From Nonomuraea spiralis (GTDB lineage: Bacteria; Actinomycetota; Actinomycetes; Streptosporangiales; Streptosporangiaceae), in contig NZ_BMRC01000030.1 in the NCBI RefSeq assembly GCF_014648435.1, positions 1 through 64,000 on the forward strand: a stretch of 64,000 nt of DNA, in the 5' to 3' direction. The first letter of the stretch is position 1. Each line of letters opens with the position of its first letter. The translations under genes were made by a program, and so were the position numbers. The notes beneath the pieces were generated by a model. The model made no database searches, was not told where the DNA came from, and was given only the letters and a program-made list of their open reading frames with translations. This document shows positions 17,915 through 27,420 of this stretch, piece after piece.

Positions 17915-18169
17915 ATGTGCTCGTACTGGATCTCGGACCAGTGCACGGCCTGGTTGCGCGTCTCGTCGCCGAACGGAAGCGAAACCACCGTTGAGGCAGG
18001 GTGGAGCAGCATTGAGGGGTGGAGCTTCTCCCCTTCTGACTTCGCTGAGACGGCGACGGTGCATGACTTCGAATCCGTCGTCAACGCTTCTGTGGAGTGT
18101 GATCTTGGCGATCTCATCGCAGCAGTCGCGCAGAACCGGGACTCATTCGCCCTCGACGCGAGTAGTTGA
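17915..18169 (+). CDS. Small hypothetical protein
   Basis: 84 residues. ATG at 17915 is preceded by AAGGAAG at good spacing, and codon use looks real. It reads CSYWISDQCTAWLRVSSPNG and ends QNRDSFALDASS. No membrane segment or signal is seen and I recognise no family. It lies 84 bases upstream of the 240-residue gene on the same strand and may form an operon with it. Confidence 0.55.
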   Translation: MCSYWISDQCTAWLRVSSPNGSETTVEAGWSSIEGWSFSPSDFAETATVHDFESVVNASVECDLGDLIAAVAQNRDSFALDASS

Positions 18170-18253
18170 TCCATGGATCTTGACGATCGTCCGAGCCCTC
18201 CCCGCAGGGGTTATCGCTGAATGCGGGCGGTCAGGCCGTCGTGATGGTGGATC

Positions 18254-18976
18254 ATGACTGGTGTGAACGGGAACGGCGGAGAACCGGGTGTTGACCTTCT
18301 CCGTTTGGCGGTGGCGCCCGCATCCAGTAGGCCAGGCAGCGAATCATTCCAGCTGCAGGTCTACGTCAACGGAGCGGAGATGACCTCCGCCGGGGCGGGG
18401 CTGGGGATGGATCCGTACGACGTCCTGGTCCCGGCCGATCGACTGCTGACCGATTCCCGGCCGCACACTGTCGCGATCGCTCGCTGCGGCGCATGCGGCG
18501 TCTACGACTGCGGGGGCACGGACGTCACCATCACCCGTGATGGGGACCTGGTGCGCTGGGAATGGTCGAGAGAGGTGCCCACGGACCGAGGCGCCTGCTT
18601 CTCGGCCACTCAGTACGAGCTGGAGGTCGCGCGGGTCGCCGCGGATCATTCGTGGGAGACCCCGATGCGCACCGCGGGGCGGCTGGTCCTGACCAGCATT
18701 GACCATGCCCGACTGCTGACTTACGGCCTCAGCGCCAAGAGAGCCGTCTCCCGAGATCCTGATCTGTTCGAGGTCTGGCTTGAAATCGAGGATGACTACC
18801 AGATCTTCGTCGCCACTCCCTGGCGCGGCCGTAGCCCGACCGAACTGGCGCGCGAGGTCTGCGCGATTCTGGCGCGTCCTCCTCATGAGTGGCCCGCCAC
18901 TTGGTATTCCGTCAAGGGCTGGGTGACTACGCCGCCGAACATTGCAGGGCTGTCCTGGGAACGCGAGCAGCTCTGA
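18254..18976 (+). CDS. Hypothetical cytoplasmic protein of 240 residues
   Basis: ATG at 18254. Acidic soluble protein without signal or membrane segments. It contains a Cys-rich patch (IARCGACGVYDCGGTDVTIT) and a C-terminal segment rich in Trp (PPHEWPATWYSVKGWVTTPP). The central part (DLFEVWLEIEDDYQIFVAT) looks like beta structure. I recognise no family. Together with the preceding small gene it forms an orphan pair in an IS-rich area, where immunity-type genes are common; that role is speculation. Confidence 0.65.
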   Translation: MTGVNGNGGEPGVDLLRLAVAPASSRPGSESFQLQVYVNGAEMTSAGAGLGMDPYDVLVPADRLLTDSRPHTVAIARCGACGVYDCGGTDVTITRDGDLVRWEWSREVPTDRGACFSATQYELEVARVAADHSWETPMRTAGRLVLTSIDHARLLTYGLSAKRAVSRDPDLFEVWLEIEDDYQIFVATPWRGRSPTELAREVCAILARPPHEWPATWYSVKGWVTTPPNIAGLSWEREQL

Positions 18977-19240
18977 CGTCGCAGCGGCTACCAGCCCCCG
19001 AAGGATCGTCCCACATAGAACCCAGCTGCGAGCCCGGGATGATTAGACGGGAAGGTACGCGCGTCGCGCGAGAAACCCCAGGTCGCTGGCTGATCATCGT
19101 ACAATTGGCGTGCAATTAGACAGGGTGACGATGGTGCAATCACGGTCACTCACGACCGGCCAGCCGGCCAGCTCAGAGCCACGATGAGCTGTGATCCTTG
19201 CAGTTCCCAAGCTGACAGGACGCGTTTTACTCGCATCCTC

Positions 19241-19468
19241 ATGCCACCACCGCGTGAACTTCCCCCGAACGTCGAGCGTGTCCGTGACATGCGAGACTTC
19301 GCCGCCTACTTGGAGGTCATGGCGGACGGCTTCGCTGCCGATCGCGCCGAGTACGAACGGCATGTCGTGAGGGGAAGCGGTTCGTCGGAGGCCACTGGAG
19401 CAGCTCTACGCCGAGGTCAGTGGCATGACTGTCCCGTCTCTCGTATCGCCCTCTCAATGCCTGACTGA
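19241..19468 (+). pseudogene. Truncated hypothetical gene
   Basis: ATG at 19241 begins PPPRELPPNVERVRDMRDFA and continues YLEVMADGFAADRAEYERHV. This resembles the N-terminus of a small conserved actinobacterial protein. The expected C-terminal Trp-rich part is replaced by unrelated sequence after about base 19380. It is probably broken. No function is known to me. Confidence 0.4.
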
Positions 19469-19559
19469 CGCCGGTACGTCGGCGCGCCGGAAACGTGGAC
19501 CCGGCACCCCCGACAACCGGCCATGGCGAGTGGTCTCGGCAAGCATCGCCGGCCAAGCA

Positions 19560-19587
19560 GGGCTGAGGCCTGCACGGGCCTCAGCCC
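19560..19587 (-). terminator. Hairpin terminator at the end of the maltodextrin operon
   Basis: Perfect 11-bp stem (19560-19570 with 19577-19587) and a 6-nt loop; the arm includes the malG stop codon. It closes the minus-strand operon. Confidence 0.75.
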
Positions 19588-20432
19588 TTGACCGCGCCGC
19601 TGGTCAGGCCACCGACAATGAAGCGCTGCAAGAACTGGAACAACACGAGCACAGGCAGCGCCCCGACCAGCGCGCCGGCGGCGAACAGCCCCCAGTTCTG
19701 GCCGAGTTTGTCGGAGACGAGCTGGTACAGGCCGACGGCGAGCGTCTGCTGGTCGGGGTCGGTCAGGACCAGCCCAGCGATCACGAAGTCGTTGAGCGTC
19801 GCCACGAAGGAGAACAGTCCGACGACCACCAGGATCGGGGCGACCAGCGGCAGCAGCACACGGAAGAACACCTGCGCGTGCGAGGCGCCGTCGATCTGGG
19901 CGGATTCGTCCAGCTCCCTGGGGACGGTGTCGAAGAAGCCCTTCATCAGGTACGTGTTCACGCCCAGCGCCCCGCCCAGGTACACCATGACCAGGCCGAG
20001 CCTGCTGCCGAGGCCGATGGCGGGAAAGACGTCCTTGAGCGCCGACAGCAGCAGGAAGATCGCGACGTAGGCCAGGAGTTGCGGGAAGAGCTGGACGAAG
20101 ACCAGTACGAGCAGCCCGGCCCTGCGTCCGGTGAAGGTGAACCTGGAAAAGGCGTAGGCGGCGCACGCGCCGAGGAAGACCGCCCCGGCGGCCGTCGTCA
20201 GGCCGATGATCATGGAGTTGGCGAACCAGCTCGGAAAGGGGTGCAACGGGTCGGTGAAGAGCGCCAGGTAGTGCGCCGGGGTCGGCTCGGTGAACAGGTC
20301 GTTCGAGCCGGTCAGCGTGCCGCTCGGGTTGGTCGAGGCGGCGAGGACGAACAGCAGCGGGAACAGCGCCACGGCGACCGCCGCCACGCCGACGGCGTGA
20401 CGCCACCCGTACCTGAGGAACCAGCGGCCCAT
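19581..20432 (-). CDS. malG: Maltodextrin ABC transporter permease MalG
   Basis: 283-residue inner-membrane permease with six hydrophobic segments and the EAA loop (ESAQIDGASHAQVFFRVLLP) that contacts the ATPase. It is the second permease of a carbohydrate ABC importer. It starts one base after the malF stop and is the last gene of the operon. No ATPase gene is present nearby; actinomycetes commonly use a shared MsiK-type ATPase encoded elsewhere. Confidence 0.92.
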   Translation of the reverse strand: MGRWFLRYGWRHAVGVAAVAVALFPLLFVLAASTNPSGTLTGSNDLFTEPTPAHYLALFTDPLHPFPSWFANSMIIGLTTAAGAVFLGACAAYAFSRFTFTGRRAGLLVLVFVQLFPQLLAYVAIFLLLSALKDVFPAIGLGSRLGLVMVYLGGALGVNTYLMKGFFDTVPRELDESAQIDGASHAQVFFRVLLPLVAPILVVVGLFSFVATLNDFVIAGLVLTDPDQQTLAVGLYQLVSDKLGQNWGLFAAGALVGALPVLVLFQFLQRFIVGGLTSGAVKG

Positions 20433-20433
20433 G

Positions 20434-21891
20434 TCAGCTCCCCTCCAGCCGGCGCGCCCTGCGGAACCCGGCGAGCGAGATCGCCGCGATGACGGCGAAG
20501 ATGAGGATGGACACCGCGCAGGCCAGGCCGTAGTTCCTGGCGCTCCCGCCGAAGGCGAGCTTGTAGACCAGCGAGATGAGCAGGTCGGTGGAGCCGATGT
20601 CGACCGGTGAGGACGCGTCCCTGGGGCCGCCGCCGGTGAGCATGTAGATCACGTTGAAGTTGTTGAAGGTGAAGGCGAAGGTGGCCACGAGTACGGGCGC
20701 GGTCGCGGCCAGCAGCATCGGCAGCTTGACGTGGCGCAGCACCCGCCAGGGGTTCGCGCCGTCGAGCTGCGCGGCCTCGGTGAGCGCGGGCGGGATGGCC
20801 TTCAGCGCGCCGGTGCAGATGAGGAACATGTAGGGGAAGCCGATCCAGACGTTGACGGCGAGCACGCTGAGCTTGGCCAGCCAGGGGTCGGTGAGCCACG
20901 GCACGTGCCCGCCGCCGAGCAGGACGGCGTTGACGAAACCGTGGTCGGAGTTGAGCAGCCCCTGCCAGAGGATGGCCGCCATGAAGGCGGGGAAGGCATA
21001 GGGAAACACGATCAGGGAGCGGTAGGCCCGGTGCCCGCGCAGTCCCGGCCGGTCCAGCACCAGCGCGAGGCCCAGCCCGAGGGCGAACATCAGCCCGACC
21101 GACAGCCCGGCGAAGGCGAAGGTCCAGCCGAGCACGCCGAGGAACGGGCCCCTGATGCCAGGATCGGTGAGGACCGTGCGGAAGTTCTCCAGTCCGACGA
21201 ACACCTTCCAGCCGGGACTGAGCGCCCTCCCGTCGGGCGCCACGAACCGGCCGTGGCCGTCGTCACGATAGACAGTGCCGGTGGGGTCGGTGACGGTGCC
21301 CGCGCGTTCGTCGTAGCGACGCGTCGAACGGTAGGTCGCCGCCGTCACGGCGTCCGAGGTGCGCAGGCTGCCCTGGCCCGGCACCGGCACGCGCAGCGCG
21401 GTGATCTCCGCCTGCCGGGCCACGACCTCGGCGTACGTCAGCGGCCGCCACCCGTCCGCGTCCGCCCCCGGGATCAGCGGCCGCGTGGCGGAGCCCACCC
21501 TGCCGCTCACCAGGAAGCCCAGCTCGCCGCCCCGCTCGACGATCCGGACCTGCTGGACGGGCGACCCCGGCACCCTGACCTCGCTGGCGGCCAGGATCGC
21601 GGCCACCGCGTCCTGTTTGGTGCCGTTGTGGCCGTCGCCGTAGTTGGTGAAGGCCGCGTAGCCGGTGTAGAGGACGACGTACACCTGGTAAAGGAGCAGC
21701 AGGACCACGCCCGGCGCGAGGTACTTTGCGGGGACGCGCCGTTTGCCGAGGTAGATGACGTTGATCGCGAGCGTGCCCGCCAGCATCGCGGCGAACGCCC
21801 ACCACGAGCGCTGACCGGCGAGCGCCACCAGCCCGTAGACCGCGAACGCGTCCACCACGCTCAGCACCAGCGGCTTCACGTACCTGATCAT
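20434..21891 (-). CDS. malF: Maltodextrin ABC transporter permease MalF
   Basis: 485 residues. N-terminal membrane segments precede a large extracytoplasmic region (about residues 80-235, with DPTGTVYRDDGHGRFV), then a core permease with the EAA loop (LTEAAQLDGANPWRVLRHVK). The large extra loop is the MalF P2-like domain that contacts the binding protein. It is 3 bases from the malE stop. It works with MalG and MalE to import maltose or maltodextrin. Confidence 0.92.
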   Translation of the reverse strand: MIRYVKPLVLSVVDAFAVYGLVALAGQRSWWAFAAMLAGTLAINVIYLGKRRVPAKYLAPGVVLLLLYQVYVVLYTGYAAFTNYGDGHNGTKQDAVAAILAASEVRVPGSPVQQVRIVERGGELGFLVSGRVGSATRPLIPGADADGWRPLTYAEVVARQAEITALRVPVPGQGSLRTSDAVTAATYRSTRRYDERAGTVTDPTGTVYRDDGHGRFVAPDGRALSPGWKVFVGLENFRTVLTDPGIRGPFLGVLGWTFAFAGLSVGLMFALGLGLALVLDRPGLRGHRAYRSLIVFPYAFPAFMAAILWQGLLNSDHGFVNAVLLGGGHVPWLTDPWLAKLSVLAVNVWIGFPYMFLICTGALKAIPPALTEAAQLDGANPWRVLRHVKLPMLLAATAPVLVATFAFTFNNFNVIYMLTGGGPRDASSPVDIGSTDLLISLVYKLAFGGSARNYGLACAVSILIFAVIAAISLAGFRRARRLEGS

Positions 21892-21894
21892 CGG

Positions 21895-23100
21895 TCAGTT
21901 CGCGATCTTCGCTCGGATGCGGTCGGCGGCGTCCCTGGTCAGCTTCGCCGGATCGCCGTCCCCGGTGATGATCGCCAGTTGCGACAGGCCCCAGTCGCCC
22001 CAGACCGCGTCCATGGCCGGGACGTTGGGCGCGGGGCTGCCGGCCAGCGCGGCCTCGGTGAATCCGGTCAGCACCAGGTCGCCGCGCAGCTCCTCGCGTA
22101 CGGAGGTCAGGGCCGGCGGCCGGCCACCCGCCGCGTACAGCTCGCGTTGCGCGTCGGGGGTGGCCAGGAAGTTGAGCAGGAAGTCGTTGGCCAGGATCGG
22201 GTTGGCCGACTTGGCGCTGACGTAGAAGCCCTGCACGCCGACGAACGGCCGGGCGGGCTGATCGCCCGCCGGGGGCACCGGTTCGACGGAGAAGGCCAGG
22301 CCGGACCTGGCCAGCGCGGGCGCGTCCCACGGCCCGGTGACCAGGTACGGGGTGCGGCCCTCGCGGAAGGCGTCGGTGGCGATCTCGCCGCTCAGCGATG
22401 TGGAGATCACCTTGGCTTCGGCCAGCCGGCGCAGGTAGGCGGCGAACGTCAGCCCGCCCTTGTCGTCGATCCCCAGCTTGCCGCCGTCGAACACGCTGGA
22501 GCCGAAGGAGGTCTGCAGCGGGTAGAGGTGGTAGGGCGAGCCTGCCTTGGGGTCGACGGGCAGCCCGACAGGGAAGTCCGCCTTGCCGTCGCGGACCAGC
22601 TTCTGGCCGTCGGCGACCAGCTCGCCGAACGTCTGCGGCCGTTTCGGCGCGAGCTTGGTGTTCCGCAGCAACGCCACGCTCTCGATCGCGTACGGCAGGC
22701 CGTACGTCTGGCCTTCGTAGCGCATGGCGTCGAGCGCGAGCTTCGGGAAGGCCGATGCGGTGGCGCCGAGGTCGATCGGGGCGACGACGCCGTTCTGGAC
22801 GAGCTTGCCGAGCCAGTCGTGCGGCCCGGCGATCAGGTCCGGGCCCTGGCCGCTGGGCGCCTGGGAGATGAAGTCGTCGCGGAGGCCGCCCATGCTCTTC
22901 TGCACGATCTTGACCTGGACGCCTCTTGCCTTCTGGAAGGCTACAGCCAGGTCCTGCAGCGGCCTGGCGCGGCTGTCGTCAGCCCAGACGGTGAGGACCG
23001 CTGCGGCATTCGCGGCGGGGGTGGGGGTCGCGGGGGTGGCGGTGGCGCAACCGGCGGCCAGCAGGGCCAGGCCGGTCACAGCCAAGATGGTCGTGCGCAT
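21895..23100 (-). CDS. malE: Maltodextrin-binding lipoprotein MalE
   Basis: 401 residues. ATG at 23100 has GAGGAG 7 bases upstream. Signal peptide with lipobox LLAAGC (Cys18), so it is lipid-anchored outside the membrane. The body reads as an SBP_1 family solute-binding protein (VLTVWADDSRARPLQDLAVA near the N-terminus). The substrate is inferred from the operon: GH13 enzyme upstream and MalF/G downstream. Confidence 0.92.
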   Translation of the reverse strand: MRTTILAVTGLALLAAGCATATPATPTPAANAAAVLTVWADDSRARPLQDLAVAFQKARGVQVKIVQKSMGGLRDDFISQAPSGQGPDLIAGPHDWLGKLVQNGVVAPIDLGATASAFPKLALDAMRYEGQTYGLPYAIESVALLRNTKLAPKRPQTFGELVADGQKLVRDGKADFPVGLPVDPKAGSPYHLYPLQTSFGSSVFDGGKLGIDDKGGLTFAAYLRRLAEAKVISTSLSGEIATDAFREGRTPYLVTGPWDAPALARSGLAFSVEPVPPAGDQPARPFVGVQGFYVSAKSANPILANDFLLNFLATPDAQRELYAAGGRPPALTSVREELRGDLVLTGFTEAALAGSPAPNVPAMDAVWGDWGLSQLAIITGDGDPAKLTRDAADRIRAKIAN

Positions 23101-23111
23101 GTGGGTGCTCC

Positions 23112-24461
23112 TCATGAGCCGTCGGTGCCTTGGTGCGGGTCGTGCTGTGCGGCGGGGTCGCTCCAGCCGCAAACGTGGACGACCAGGCGGCGGTCGCGGT
23201 CGTGCCTGAGCGGTTCACCGACGGGCAGGCCGTCGGAGTTCAGCCCATCGCATCGCCAGCCCCTGCCGACCGAGCCGTTGAGCCCGAGCCCCCGGGGCAG
23301 CCGCCAGACGCCGTGGTGCATGCCGGGCGCGATCCTGGTGGTGACCAGGCCGGAAAAGTAGACGGTGTCGCCTTCTGGGGTGCCGGCGGGGGTGATGACC
23401 GTGACGTCGAGCGTCGCGGTGGGCTCGCCGTCCACGACGGACAGCTCGCGTTCGACGGTCAGGCCGCCCGTCGTGGCACGCACCCGCGCGAGGCCGGGCG
23501 CGGTGGGAGTCAGCAGGGCGGCGCCTGTCGGCTCGAGCAGGGGCTCGGGATCCCAGGAGAGGCCGACGTCGAGCGCGGAGTACGCGCAGCCGTCGGCCCG
23601 CAGCGCGAGCGGTGCGACGTCCACGGCCTGGCCGACCGCGGCCACCTCGGCGTCCCCGTCGTCGGGGGCGAAAGCGGCCAGCTCGACCGGCGGTCCCTCC
23701 GTCCCGAACAGGTGCAGCAGCGCGCTGGCCGCCCGTGTCGCCCACGCGCTCTCGTGATGCGGAGCCGCCGGGTCATGCCGGTAGCGCAGCTCGGCGTCCG
23801 GGCGGTAGCCGAGCCCGATGAGCTGCTCGGCCAGTTCCCGGGCGTGGTGGACGGTGATGAGGCCCTCCATCCCGCCGATGTCCAGCCACACCCGGCGCGG
23901 CCCCCGTTCGGTGAAACGCCGGTAGACGGGCGTCTCCTCCAGCGTCTGCGGGTCGACGAACACCAGGAACGGCGACATGATCGCCGCCAGCCCGAACACC
24001 TCGGGCCGCCGGAAGGCCAGGTGGTAGCTGACCAGGCCGCCCATCGACGAGCCCATGACCGCCGTGCGCTCGGCCGCGCCGGTCACCGCGTACCGCGAGC
24101 GGATCAGCGGCATCAACTCGTCGATCAGGAAGTCCTCGTAGGACCGCCCGGCGAGCCTGCCGTGCGGGTCGCGGGGGTAGGGCGCGACGTGGGAGTACTC
24201 CGCGCCGCGAGCGTCGCCCGCGTTGGACACCCCGACCGCGACCAGCGGCGGCAGCGTCCCGGCGGTGATCAACGTGTCCAGCGTCTCGTCCAGGCGCCAG
24301 CTCGGCTCCAGCCCGGCCGCCGCGAACACGTGCTGCCCGTCGTGCAGGTACACCACCGGGTAGGGGCCATCCGCGGGGTCGTAGCCGGGCGGCAGGTAGA
24401 CGAAGACGTCACGCGCGTTCCCGAGTGCGGCGGAGTGGACGCCGCGCAGAATGTCGATCAC
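23112..24461 (-). CDS. Esterase D/enterochelin-esterase-type hydrolase with C-terminal extension
   Basis: 449 residues. The N-terminal alpha/beta-hydrolase domain (VVYLHDGQHVF; nucleophile Ser139 in VMGSSMGG; His in the PHHESAW segment) is of the Esterase_D type. It is followed by about 170 residues that look like beta domains. GTG start at 24461 overlaps the GH13 stop (GTGA), and the stop lies among the malE ribosome site bases, so it is part of the mal operon. No signal peptide is seen. It might remove acyl groups from imported oligosaccharides; that role is inferred from position. Confidence 0.85.
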   Translation of the reverse strand: MIDILRGVHSAALGNARDVFVYLPPGYDPADGPYPVVYLHDGQHVFAAAGLEPSWRLDETLDTLITAGTLPPLVAVGVSNAGDARGAEYSHVAPYPRDPHGRLAGRSYEDFLIDELMPLIRSRYAVTGAAERTAVMGSSMGGLVSYHLAFRRPEVFGLAAIMSPFLVFVDPQTLEETPVYRRFTERGPRRVWLDIGGMEGLITVHHARELAEQLIGLGYRPDAELRYRHDPAAPHHESAWATRAASALLHLFGTEGPPVELAAFAPDDGDAEVAAVGQAVDVAPLALRADGCAYSALDVGLSWDPEPLLEPTGAALLTPTAPGLARVRATTGGLTVERELSVVDGEPTATLDVTVITPAGTPEGDTVYFSGLVTTRIAPGMHHGVWRLPRGLGLNGSVGRGWRCDGLNSDGLPVGEPLRHDRDRRLVVHVCGWSDPAAQHDPHQGTDGS

Positions 24462-26224
24462 GCTTCGAGCTCCCAGACGTGGAAGGCGGGCCCGTCGGCG
24501 GGCATGGGCGATCCCGGCCGTAGGTCGGGGCCGCCGGTGAGGCTGGCTCCGGCCGCGGGGGCGCGGAACGGTTCGTGCGCGGCCCTGCTGATCTGGACGA
24601 GCAGTGTCTGCCCCGGCGCGGCCCGCTCGTAGACGAGGGTGTCGGCGTCGGCGTGCAGCCAGCGCATGCCGCCTGTGCGCAGGGCCTCGTGCGAGCGGCG
24701 CAGCCCCACCAGGTCGCGGTAGAGCCGGTGGGTGCCGTGGTCCCAGCGGGCTGTGTCCCAGGGGAAGGGACGGCGGCCGTCCTCCAGATGCACCCCCTCG
24801 ACCCCGACCTCGTCACCAGCGAAGATCATCGGCAGACCCGGCAGCGTGAGCAGCAGCGCGGCGCCCAGATGCTGGTGCTCGCGCCCGGCAATCGAGCGGA
24901 ACCTGGCCGTGTCGTGCGAGTCGAGCAACGTCAGATTGTGGATATAGGCCCGCCACGGGACGAGCGCGGCGTAGCGGCGCATCACCTCCGCCACGTCCGC
25001 GCCGCCGTACTGCGGGATCGGGCCGGGCACGCCCCAGAACTCCGTGGAGCGTTCCCGCGCCAGCCATGACCAGACGGGCCGGGCGAAACCGGCGTAGGAC
25101 ATCGTGCCGTGCCAGCCGGTGCCGCGCAGTGAGCCGGAGGCGTCGAACTGGTGCTCTGCCAGCAGCAGCGCGTCGCCCACTGTGGCTCGCGTCAGCCTGG
25201 CGACCTGGTCGTTCAGCTCGACCCCGCCGTGGCGGCCCGCCGATTGGGCGACGTCCACCCGCCAGCCGTCCAGGCCGAACTCGTGCAGGTAGCGGGCGAT
25301 CACCGAGCCCGGCCCGTCGTAGAGGCGGCGGCGTAGTGTGGCGGAGCGGTGATCGAACTTGGGCAGCGTCCTGACGCCGGCGAAGGTGGCGTAGTCGGGC
25401 CCGTCCACGTAGTAGAAGTCCTCGCGTACAGGACTGCCCTCGGCGAACCACTCGTGGCCGTCGCCCGAGTGGTTGAGCGTGATGTCGCCGATGACGCGCA
25501 TGCCGCGGGCGTGGGCCGCGGCGGTCAGCGCGCGCAGCGCCTCGTCGCCGCCGAGCAGCGGGTCCACCCTGTCGAAGGTGGTCGCGTCGTAGCGGTGGTT
25601 GGAACGGGCGGGGAAGAACGGCGTCAGATACAGCAGGTTCGCACCCAGGTCGGCGATGTGGTCGAGGCGGTCGGCCACGCCCCACAGGTCTCCGCCGTAG
25701 ATCTGCTGCAACGCGCCGTCCCTGCCCCAGGGGATCGGATCGTCCCAGTCAGCCCGCCGTACCCACGCGGGGTCGGGCCCATGGTCCCTGCCTGAGCGGG
25801 CGAAACGGTCGGGGAAGATCTGGTAGATGACCGAGTCGGCGGCCCACGCGGGCGGGGGCGGATAGGCGGTCAGCATGAAGTCGGTGGTGTCCGGCACGTC
25901 CAGCGGCGACAGTCCAGCAGCGGTCAGCCACAGCGAGCCGGTCGCGGTCCGCAGCAGGAAACGGTAGCCGCACTCCGGGTTCACCATCTCGACCGTGGCA
26001 CGCCACCAGACCTCGGAACCGGTCACCCGGTCGGCCGTCGCCTCGGCGAACCGGGGCTCGCCGTCCGGCGTGGTACGCACGTGGACCTGCCGCACGTCCA
26101 GGTCGAGCGAGGTGCGCACGAACACCTGAACGCGATCACCGAGTGACGGCGACGAATCACTGACGTACAGCGGCGACCCGTCGTGGTGCGCCCGGGTGTT
26201 GCAGAGTGTTCTTCGATGCCCCAT
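24458..26224 (-). CDS. GH13 alpha-glucan hydrolase (cyclomaltodextrinase/neopullulanase-like)
   Basis: 588 residues, no signal peptide, so intracellular. An N-terminal beta domain (about 1-115) of CBM34 type precedes the TIM barrel. Conserved regions: GDITLNH (about 246-252), nucleophile Asp324 in GLDGWRVDVAQ, acid/base Glu357 in LLLAEHQF and Asp438 in LLDSHDTARF. ATG 26224 has GGAG upstream; two earlier in-frame starts are weaker. It would cleave imported maltodextrins or cyclodextrins. It is the first gene of the mal operon and divergent from the LacI regulator. Confidence 0.92.
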   Translation of the reverse strand: MGHRRTLCNTRAHHDGSPLYVSDSSPSLGDRVQVFVRTSLDLDVRQVHVRTTPDGEPRFAEATADRVTGSEVWWRATVEMVNPECGYRFLLRTATGSLWLTAAGLSPLDVPDTTDFMLTAYPPPPAWAADSVIYQIFPDRFARSGRDHGPDPAWVRRADWDDPIPWGRDGALQQIYGGDLWGVADRLDHIADLGANLLYLTPFFPARSNHRYDATTFDRVDPLLGGDEALRALTAAAHARGMRVIGDITLNHSGDGHEWFAEGSPVREDFYYVDGPDYATFAGVRTLPKFDHRSATLRRRLYDGPGSVIARYLHEFGLDGWRVDVAQSAGRHGGVELNDQVARLTRATVGDALLLAEHQFDASGSLRGTGWHGTMSYAGFARPVWSWLARERSTEFWGVPGPIPQYGGADVAEVMRRYAALVPWRAYIHNLTLLDSHDTARFRSIAGREHQHLGAALLLTLPGLPMIFAGDEVGVEGVHLEDGRRPFPWDTARWDHGTHRLYRDLVGLRRSHEALRTGGMRWLHADADTLVYERAAPGQTLLVQISRAAHEPFRAPAAGASLTGGPDLRPGSPMPADGPAFHVWELEA

Positions 26225-26308
26225 GCTGTTAATGCTCCAAAATGCGCTGTTCACCTGGTCAGATGTGTCGCGAGCTTAGGAGCCGCGAAAACAGCGCCGC
26301 AACACTTC

Positions 26309-26320
26309 GAAACATGTTTC
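26309..26320. promoter_or_regulatory. Perfect 12-bp palindrome, likely LacI-family operator
   Basis: GAAACATGTTTC lies in the 120-base divergent region between the GH13 gene and the LacI-family regulator, 25 bases before the regulator start. Size, central CG-less symmetry and place fit a LacI-type operator. Binding is inferred. Confidence 0.6.
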
Positions 26321-26344
26321 ACCGGATTCTCGAAGGGTCCCCCC

Positions 26345-27343
26345 ATGCCTCGACCATCCGTGCGGACGATCGCCACCCGTGTGGGAGTCAGCGCCGCGAC
26401 GGTCAGCAGGGTGCTCAACGGCCGGCCCGGCGTCTCGGAGGAACTGCGGGCCAAGGTCCTGCGGGGCATGCGGGAACACGGCCTGATCGCGCCCGCAGCT
26501 GAGCCGTTCGTCGGCATCATCGTCCCCGAGTTGGACAATCCGGTCTTCCCACTGCTGGCAGGCGCCATCGAGGCCAAGCTCGGCGGCCACGGCGTCACCG
26601 CGCTGATCGGCAGCTCCACCGCCAAGGGCCCGACCGAGCTCGACTACATCTCCGCCCTGGTGCGGCGGGGCATCCAGGGCCTGGTCCTCATCTCGGGACG
26701 ACACGCCAACCCGGCCGCCGACCATAGCTTCTACTGGCAGCTCCACCAACAGCGCATCCCCATGGTGCTGGTAGGCGGCCAGGTGCCCGACCTACCGGTC
26801 TCCACGGTCACCACCGACGAGGCGGCGGGCGCGGCGATGGCGGTGGCACACCTGCGCGAACTCGGCCATGAGCGGATCGGGCTGGCCGGCGGGCAGGGCT
26901 ATCTGCGGCCCTCGCAGAACCGGCTGACAGGCTGGCGGCGGGAAATGCGACGCTCGTTCGGCTCGGTGGACGACACGCTGCATGTCGAGTCGGACTACTC
27001 GCTGACCGGCGGTCACGCGGCCGCCCGGCGGCTGCTGGCAGCCGGGGCGACGGCACTGATCGCAGGGAGCGACCTGATGGCGCTGGGTGCGGTCGCGGCC
27101 GTCCGCGAGGCCGGGCTGGCGGTGCCGGGCGAGGTGTCAGTCGTCGGATACGACGACTCCTACCTGGCCGTGCACGGCGACCCGGCGCTGACGACCGTAC
27201 AGCAACCGGTGGAGGCGATGGCGGCTGCGGTGGCGACGGCGATGTGGCAGTCGCTGCAGGGATATCACGCCCCACACGTGGATCACGTTTTCGCGCCCCG
27301 CCTGGTGGTCAGATCCTCGACGGGCAAAGCCCGCGACCTATAA
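26345..27343 (+). CDS. LacI-family regulator of the maltodextrin operon
   Basis: 332 residues. Start ATG at 26345 follows GAAGGG. N-terminal HTH (PSVRTIATRVGVSAATVSRV) and hinge helix, then a sugar-binding periplasmic-like domain (VGIIVPELDNPVFPLLAGAI; GYDDSYLAVHGDPALTTVQQ). It is divergent from the mal operon, so a MalR-type repressor released by a maltodextrin is the natural reading. Confidence 0.93.
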   Translation: MPRPSVRTIATRVGVSAATVSRVLNGRPGVSEELRAKVLRGMREHGLIAPAAEPFVGIIVPELDNPVFPLLAGAIEAKLGGHGVTALIGSSTAKGPTELDYISALVRRGIQGLVLISGRHANPAADHSFYWQLHQQRIPMVLVGGQVPDLPVSTVTTDEAAGAAMAVAHLRELGHERIGLAGGQGYLRPSQNRLTGWRREMRRSFGSVDDTLHVESDYSLTGGHAAARRLLAAGATALIAGSDLMALGAVAAVREAGLAVPGEVSVVGYDDSYLAVHGDPALTTVQQPVEAMAAAVATAMWQSLQGYHAPHVDHVFAPRLVVRSSTGKARDL

Positions 27344-27420
27344 GCCCGCGACCTGGGAGCCTGCAGCGGCCCGCAGCGACTCTGAAGGTGGCAAGGCGGG
27401 GCCACGTACTCTTTCGACTG

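Noticed and set aside
20731..23361. 876-codon plus-strand open frame across malF/malE
   Set aside because: It is the antisense shadow of three well-supported minus-strand genes; residues are Arg/Gly/Pro/His/Gln-rich with no domain.
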